Source: Eutypa lata
Lineage: Eukaryota; Ascomycota; Sordariomycetes; Xylariales; Diatrypaceae
Direction of reading: 5' to 3'
Length of the DNA stretch: 64,000 bases
NCBI GenBank assembly: GCA_022661535.1
Contig: JAKULF010000006.1
Location: forward strand, 3,901,001 to 3,965,000
Positions 58,165 through 64,000 of this stretch are shown in pieces. Every line of letters begins with the position of its first letter. Position 1 is the first letter of the stretch. The notes beneath the pieces were generated by a model that saw nothing but the letters and a program-made list of their open reading frames with translations, searched no databases and was not told the DNA's origin. The position numbers were made by a program, and so were the translations under genes.

Positions 58165-59939
58165 TTTGGATAGTGGCCGTCTTGTAGGTGATGAGATGCC
58201 TATTAGTTATCCAACGTTTGTGTAAGGTCGAAAACAATAATATGGAAAGAGAGAGGAAGCGTGTGACTCTAGATCTATCTTTGCGGGGTGTGTGGTTAGG
58301 ATATCCAACCACTTTAGACCTCATCCATGTAATGGGGTGTATCGTAACAAGGAAACAATTTAAATGTTGTGGGAATGTAAGGTTGTTAAGGTGGGTGCTT
58401 GTGAGGTCCAGTGTAAGGTAGTGGTATCATTATGGGAATGGATCGTATGCTTGAGAGTGGTTGCTATGCAAGGCACCCTATTATCGTACGTACAAGGCAC
58501 ACAGACTATTACAAAACTGGCCATTGTATCTAAGAGAGCTGGGTGAATGTAGCAATGATGCAAGATATCCATACATCGTAGCTAACATGTCACAGGTTCC
58601 TTCCTTTCCCCGGTCGAATATGCCCAGTTACCTTATTATAAAGACCCATACGTGCGCTGTTGTCTTATCCTAACTATCCATCATAGTATCGTTGAGCGCA
58701 CAGAAAATCACAACTGCCTCTTCTTTGTAAACGGTTCAAATACCTTCACTTGTATTGTATGAAGTCTCAATGAATCACGGATACTTAATCCCTTGTGAGC
58801 AAACACATATGGTAGAAAAATAAAATCCCAATGCCCAGGAATTGAATGGGTGTAATAATACCCAGATGCTTATATTTCATTTTATTCCATTCTGTCTTAT
58901 CCTCACACCCCATAGGTATGCATAAAACCCCTTTGAATCAACCATCAATTGTCATGTGGCCGCCAACGTCTTACCTACCAAACCCAGCAAAAAAAAATAC
59001 CGAACGTCTTCTTAACGAACTATCCTATGAGTCCACGAGATAGGGAAAGAGGTTACTGATGGTTTTAGCAACCACTCGATAAAATGGGCGTTGCAAGTAA
59101 AACCCTCCCCTCCATAGATCACAAGAAATCATTAAAGCATCAATTATCAGTTAATATCGGCGTAGACATATTTGGTACCCAGAGTAGAATGCAGTTCTTC
59201 CAACTTGCATGTATAACGCCGTACTCTCCTCGCACGAGGCGGGAGCCTACTGTGTGCACTCTAAGGAACTACAATTTGACCGGATTGTTTAATGCGAAGT
59301 CCAAGTTGGCTTACTGTTACATCCAACCTATTTATATCCAGCTATCTAGGCAATGCGTAGGAGCAAGGGAGAGCATTGAAAGGGGTTGACAAGCATTGTA
59401 GCGGTTGTGGGGAGAGGGTGAAACGTTTCCTCTGCCGTTAGACAATCTCTTTATATTATTCAGGGACATCCGCTTAAACGAACGACTGTAACCACATCTT
59501 GACTATATTTTAGAGGTAGGTAGTGTTTCCTACAGTGGTTAACAAGCTTACATGCCTACTTCATCTGCTATGCACTAAACGTTGTAACATTACACTGTAA
59601 CTCCCAAACCAGAAGTTTGCTTCGTCTTCCAAGTTTTATTTATATATCCAAGTTGTCTTTCCGACTTTCCGACTTCTACTGTGAAGTATTCCATGCTTTT
59701 GTTCTTCTATGCAAAACCTATTGTAGTGTAAGTAGTGAGCTCCAAAACGCCTATATATACATATACACGCAGTATACAACCCACGCCTGGTTGGTTGCCC
59801 ACAATTTCCAAAAAGCCACGAACCCAAGTGACCACTGACGAAAAGCAACATCGCAAGATATGCTGATCTGCTCCATCTATCTAGGTATTCCATCCCTCCT
59901 TCTAGTTCAAAATTACATCTCGCTCACCACCTCACCCGC
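58165..59939. other. Gene-free stretch
   Basis: About 1.8 kb with the promoter of the AAA+ gene and the 3' flank of IML2. Short frames only. Nothing recognisable. Confidence 0.55.
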
Positions 59940-62341
59940 TCACCCACTCACTCCCCCGGCCCACCCATGCTCCTTCCGATACCACCTAATCGTATCAAGC
60001 CCGGTGTTAATCCGCATGCCGAACCGCGCATCCAACGTGAAGCTCTCCCACTTCGACACCGTGTCCAGCCACGTCTGGCACTCATCGAGCTTCTTCCGTT
60101 GCCACTCTTCGTTCTTCAAAGGCGTGCTCGCACCGCTACCACTACCGCTATCCTCCGCGGACGAGGAAGAGGATGGCCCCGAGGCCGGGTTAGCCTGCAG
60201 CTCGGGTTTCTGGACATCGATCCACGCCAGGACCGCCATCTCGTAGTGCGCGGCGGCGGGCGGGTAATCGTCTCGGGTGGGGCCCTTGAAGACGGCCCTG
60301 CTTACATGGGAAAACTACAGGTTAACCAACTAACCAACAAACCACACGATTCTGCCTCGAGTGTGAAAAAAGAAAAAGGGGGAGAGGGAGAAAAAGACAT
60401 AAGTGACAGGTGAACATACCTATCAACAGCCATGAGATCCCCCAGAATGCCCCTCGCCTCGTCGTACCTGCCCAGGTTCCGCAGCACGGCGGCCATGCAG
60501 ACGTCCCGGACGGCCTCCTCGTCCTTCTCGGCGCGGATGGCGAGGCGCGCCTTCTCGGTGGGGGCCGTGAGGCGGTCCCACGACAGCGCGGCGCGCGAGC
60601 CCTCGAGGTTGGCCCCCGTCATCTTCTTGGTGCCGTTCCAGAGGTACGTCATCTCCTGGGCGGGGCTGACGCCGGCAGCGTCGGCGAGGTCGACCCCGAG
60701 GGCCTTGGCGCGCTCCTCCCACTTCGACAGCTTGCGCGCCACGAACAGCTCGAACGGCATCGGCCGCGCCAGGAGCTTCTTCTTGCCGACGACCGAGGGC
60801 GCCTTCCGGAACAGCTCCTCGGCCCTCTTCTTGTGGGTGCGCACGGCGCTCTCGTCACGTTCTCCTCCTTTTCCTTTTCCTTCTTCCGTGGTGGCGGTCG
60901 TGGCGTGGAAGGCGTTCCGGTAGTTCTCGAGCTCGGCGCACCCCGCCAGGTAGTAGTAGAGGGCGTGGCTCCAGTCGTTGAGCTCGAGGCAGCGGAGGAA
61001 GCTGTCGCGCATCTGCGGGTAGTCCTGGACGTACATGGAGGCGAGGGACAGCTCGAAGCTGTTGAGGGCGGTGACCTGGCGCATCTTGGAGGCGGCGTTG
61101 GTGCGGAGGACGTGGATCGCGCCCCGCAGGTCCTTGTGGTTGCCGAGGGTGCGGGCCTCCTCGAGCCGCCAGAGCCCGCTGTCGGGGAACAGGGTGCGCA
61201 TCTTGGCGAGGAGCGCCGCGCACCGCTCCTTCGGGTACCCCACGATGGCACCCCGCTCGACGATGTCCTCGTCGTTGGGGAGGATGTCCGAGAAGCCCAG
61301 CAGGCCGTTGTAGTACGCGAACAGCATGAGCCCGGCCACGCCCCCGTTGATGTTGTTGAACTCGGTGCTCCGCCAGAGCATGTGCACGCCGCGCTCGCGG
61401 TCTCCTCTGAACCCAACGATGGATAGGAGCCGCGAGAACGCGGGGGGCACCATCGAGATGATGAGCAGCAGAATCCCGAAGCACATGTTCGTGCCGCTGT
61501 GGATGAATATGTCGACTGGGTGTGTGAAGACGTCAGAATCCGGGGCGCTACTAAACCCGCTAGGCTGAGCACTCTTCGCATCCCCGTTCAGTGATAAGCC
61601 GGCCAGCTTCTCTTCTGCCGCTGCCTCCGACCCTTTACTTAGGTGCCCTTCATAAGTCAACGGGGTGTTCGTCCCCTGCTGTCGTGATTCGTTCGCATCC
61701 ACAAATTCCAGATCCGTATCGTCGGCGTCCTCCTCAGCGAGTCGGTCTGACTTCTTTTCAGACGAGGAAGAAATACTGACTTTCGACGCATTGACCTGTA
61801 AGTTGCGGGACTTCAGATATGCGTCTTCGGCCTGCATGAGGCCGTCCAGCGTGGTAAAAGCCTTTCGTAATTTATAGAAGCCCCTGATGCCCTCAGTTAA
61901 GCTCTCGTGCAACACGGCCACCACAGCAGACATGAGCTGCGCCTCTGCGTGGATGAGGGCATACTCGCTTCCGGGCGGGTAGACGCGGCCAGGGGCTGGT
62001 GTTGCAGTCCCCGCTTCTTTCTGAGCCTTCTTTATGTCGCTCCAAGCCATGTTCTCACAATCATACAGCTTATTACTAGCCTCGACCATGATGGATTTCT
62101 CGAACCCCAGAACGCTCTTCATGAATACGCACAAAGACTGGCCGAGATGATGAAAGGTGGAATCGCCCGTCCTCAGTTTCTCCTGAGCACCATCGATATC
62201 GTCGTTCATGATCAGGGACGCACTAGCCATGGCATCCTCTATCGCAGCGATCTCCTGAGCCACCAAGTCCACCTGAGAAGCGGCCGGGCTGCTACTGGCT
62301 TTGGGGGCCGCAGCCCGGAACCAGCCTCCAAATCGACTCAT
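59940..62341 (-). CDS. IML2: IML2/TTC39-family inclusion body clearance protein
   Basis: Exon 1 is 62341-60420 and exon 2 is 60297-59940, giving 759 residues; the intron (60419-60298, GTATGT) joins LMAVDR to AVFKGPTRDD. The ATG at 62341 (MSRFGGWFRAA) is the start. The N-terminal region (QEIAAIEDAMASASLIMNDD) and the repeated helical hairpins (CFGILLLIISMVPPAFSRLL, AGLMLFAYYNGLLGFSDILP, ALYYYLAGCAELENYRNAF) are the TPR-like arrangement of the IML2/TTC39 family. In yeast, Iml2 works with lipid droplets and Hsp104 to clear protein inclusions. A Ser/Glu-rich acidic linker (about 195-260) separates the helical parts. A small Ser-rich insert lies near the C-terminus. Its dense GC content throws long antisense frames that are not genes. 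Confidence 0.88.
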
Positions 62342-63760
62342 CTTGGTCACTCAGAATTTTAGAAAAGAAAAAAAGAGAAGAAAAAAGCGAATCGGGAAAA
62401 AGAGCGCAAGGTGAGGGCTTATGAGAGTATGATTTGTTAGCCTAGAGCCTGGTCCGTCCTCCGGCGTCACCGGGAGGTGGCTTTTAAGCTGGTTTTGTGG
62501 GGGGTCGGGTCCGGTGGGTGGAGGATGCAACACTGTAAAACCCTTGCTGAGCCCCAAGTGGTCTTCTATACGATGCACACAGATTGATTACGACTTGGCT
62601 AAAAATAACTAGAGGGGTTTCGACATATATCTATAGCTAAGAGATCCCCCCAAAAAGATGTGTGCAATGAAAGAATATGAAAAGGGTAAGACGAGGAATC
62701 AAAGGTCGCGTGTCGAGTCATGGATCTTTTATTGATGACTACATCATTAGAGCTATGCTCTGGTATGTACTTGATACTTATTAACTGGAACAAAGACCGT
62801 CAGGGCTTAAAATCAATTGTCCTTGCACGTTTCTTGTCTGAGATGGGATCAGGTACAAAATTATTGAGGAACTCCACCAGGCTGACAGGGAATGACGTCT
62901 TGCAAGGTCAGCCAGCCAGCCAGCTGTTCAGGGAGAACAGGGAGGAATGCCCCCCGCTTCCGCCCCATCGCTATAGAAACCCAGTCCAGCTCAGGTGGGC
63001 GCAGGAACCGCTCTCAGGCATTGAATAGAGTGACAATGAATTTAACAACACATGACCAGAGTATCAGCGCGTAATGATTTAATCAAAGTGTGATGAATAC
63101 ATTAAATAACAGAAGATTATGCAGACAAACGCAGTAAAAATATATACTGTATATAACTGAATGCTTAAGTTACAACATATTTATAGTTAACTAATCTTAA
63201 CTCATATTGTAACGCCTGTCAAGCTACCTAGATCTAGACATATGCATCTCTTATTACTGTTATCGCAGAGCTGAAAAATCCCAGTTACCGGGACAGGAGG
63301 TTTAAGGCAAGATTTGCATAGGTACCTCTACTTGTCTAGAGCACATGCATTCCTTCAGTTCAGCCAGCAATGTTAAAAGTTCCGGTTCCTTTGAAGAGGT
63401 TGTTGCAGCAATTTAGGTACCTGATTCGACGGAAGGGTCGGAGCACCGGTCATAATCTGATCCGGTGGGAAGCAGGCCGGGGGGCTGCTACTGCTGTGGG
63501 CAGGGATCATAGAACTTCAACACTAAGCACAAGCCAGCCAATCAAACCATTCAATAGCAATCAATCATCATCCTAGTTCAGCCTGACCTGACAAAGCTAC
63601 AGTACCAACCAACCTTGAAGGCGTAACATATACCAAATCGACAGACATCATCATCACCACCACCACCACCACCACCACATACGCACGATAGCCGACGAAC
63701 TCTACGAAGTCGATACATCACCACCCAACACAATAACCTCAAACAAGCAACAAAACAGCC
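62342..63760. other. Divergent promoter region of IML2 and SEM1
   Basis: About 1.4 kb between head-to-head genes. It contains a CAC triplet tract near the SEM1 start and no protein-like frames. Confidence 0.6.
63655..63678. repeat. (CAC)8 tract
   Basis: Eight CAC units, about 80 bp upstream of the SEM1 start codon, probably within its 5' untranslated region. Confidence 0.9.
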
Positions 63761-64000
63761 ATGGCGTCCTCAGACCCAAAGCCCAGCAACGAGAAATCAT
63801 CAGCCGCCGAGGCGAAGCCCGAGCAACAGCAACAGCCGCAGAAGTCGGGTTCTCTAGAGGAAGACGATGAGTTTGAGGATTTCCCCGTTGAAGGTTTGTT
63901 TCACTAATTCGCTCCTTCGTCCGTTTGCTTTATCTCCATTTCCATCTCTTACCCGCCTTCTTTGCTCTCTTTCCTCTTCCTTCGTTGCATAATGATTTTC
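63761..64000 (+). CDS. SEM1: 26S proteasome subunit Sem1/DSS1, first exon only
   Basis: The first exon, 63761-63893, encodes MASSDPKPSNEKS then a Glu/Gln-rich stretch and the hallmark LEEDDEFEDFPVE, which is the first acidic binding site of Sem1/DSS1. The donor GTTTGTTT follows at phase 1; the rest, expected to begin with DW, lies beyond the window. Sem1 is a small disordered acidic protein of the proteasome lid and of mRNA export and DNA repair complexes. The start ATG lies in a good context (AACAGCCATGG). Confidence 0.85.

Noticed and set aside
60410..61584. Long plus- and minus-strand open frames overlapping IML2
   Set aside because: They are shadows of the GC-rich IML2 exon; compositions are Arg/Ala/Gly-skewed and have no family signature, whereas the IML2 frame does.

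Overview
The window is nuclear DNA of a filamentous ascomycete, most likely a sordariomycete. Its genes carry short (46-260 nt) GT-AG introns with CTAAC/CTGAC-type branch sites. The families are typically fungal: a Zn(II)2Cys6 regulator, MFS permeases, a fungal P450, IML2 and Sem1. Intergenic DNA is long and strewn with TAGGTA/TACCTA. AT-only islands look like repeat-induced point mutation (RIP). I see no CRISPR, rRNA or bacterial-type operon. Exon boundaries were worked out by hand from reading frame, splice signals and remembered family motifs. For every complete gene, and for three of the four broken genes once the lesion is discounted, the exon sum is a multiple of three; the fourth (the MFS permease at 40568) misses by exactly one base.

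Layout. 1-29 kb is gene-poor: a Ser-rich protein of unknown function cut by the window edge (minus), an aldo/keto reductase of the pyridoxal-reductase type (minus), a secreted GH2 beta-galactosidase (minus), a small AT-hook protein (minus), an alpha/beta hydrolase with a long disordered N-terminus (minus) and a fatty-acid-hydroxylase-like membrane protein (plus). Gaps of 2-6 kb without recognisable genes separate them.

29.5-52 kb is an accessory, metabolite-type region: a membrane protein, an alcohol acetyltransferase-like enzyme, a Zn2Cys6 regulator, an ACS-type MFS permease, a DHA1-type MFS permease, a nitrilase, a hotdog thioesterase, an MFS sugar transporter and a cytochrome P450. Four of these nine are broken. 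The membrane protein carries a 226-bp TA-flanked MITE. The regulator is split by a 930-bp hAT-like element with an 8-bp target duplication. The DHA1 permease has a one-base frameshift. The nitrilase has a Trp-to-stop change. A third inverted-repeat element (about 710 bp, RIP-altered, holding a large TTTA array) lies between the last two. Removing each insertion restores an uninterrupted frame. I read this as a former gene set that has lost its regulator and is decaying. No polyketide or peptide synthase backbone gene is present, so any pathway product is unknown.

53-64 kb returns to ordinary content: an AidB-like acyl-CoA dehydrogenase (plus), an AAA+ ATPase with a degenerate Walker A motif (minus), IML2/TTC39 (minus) and the first exon of the proteasome subunit gene SEM1 (plus, cut by the window end).
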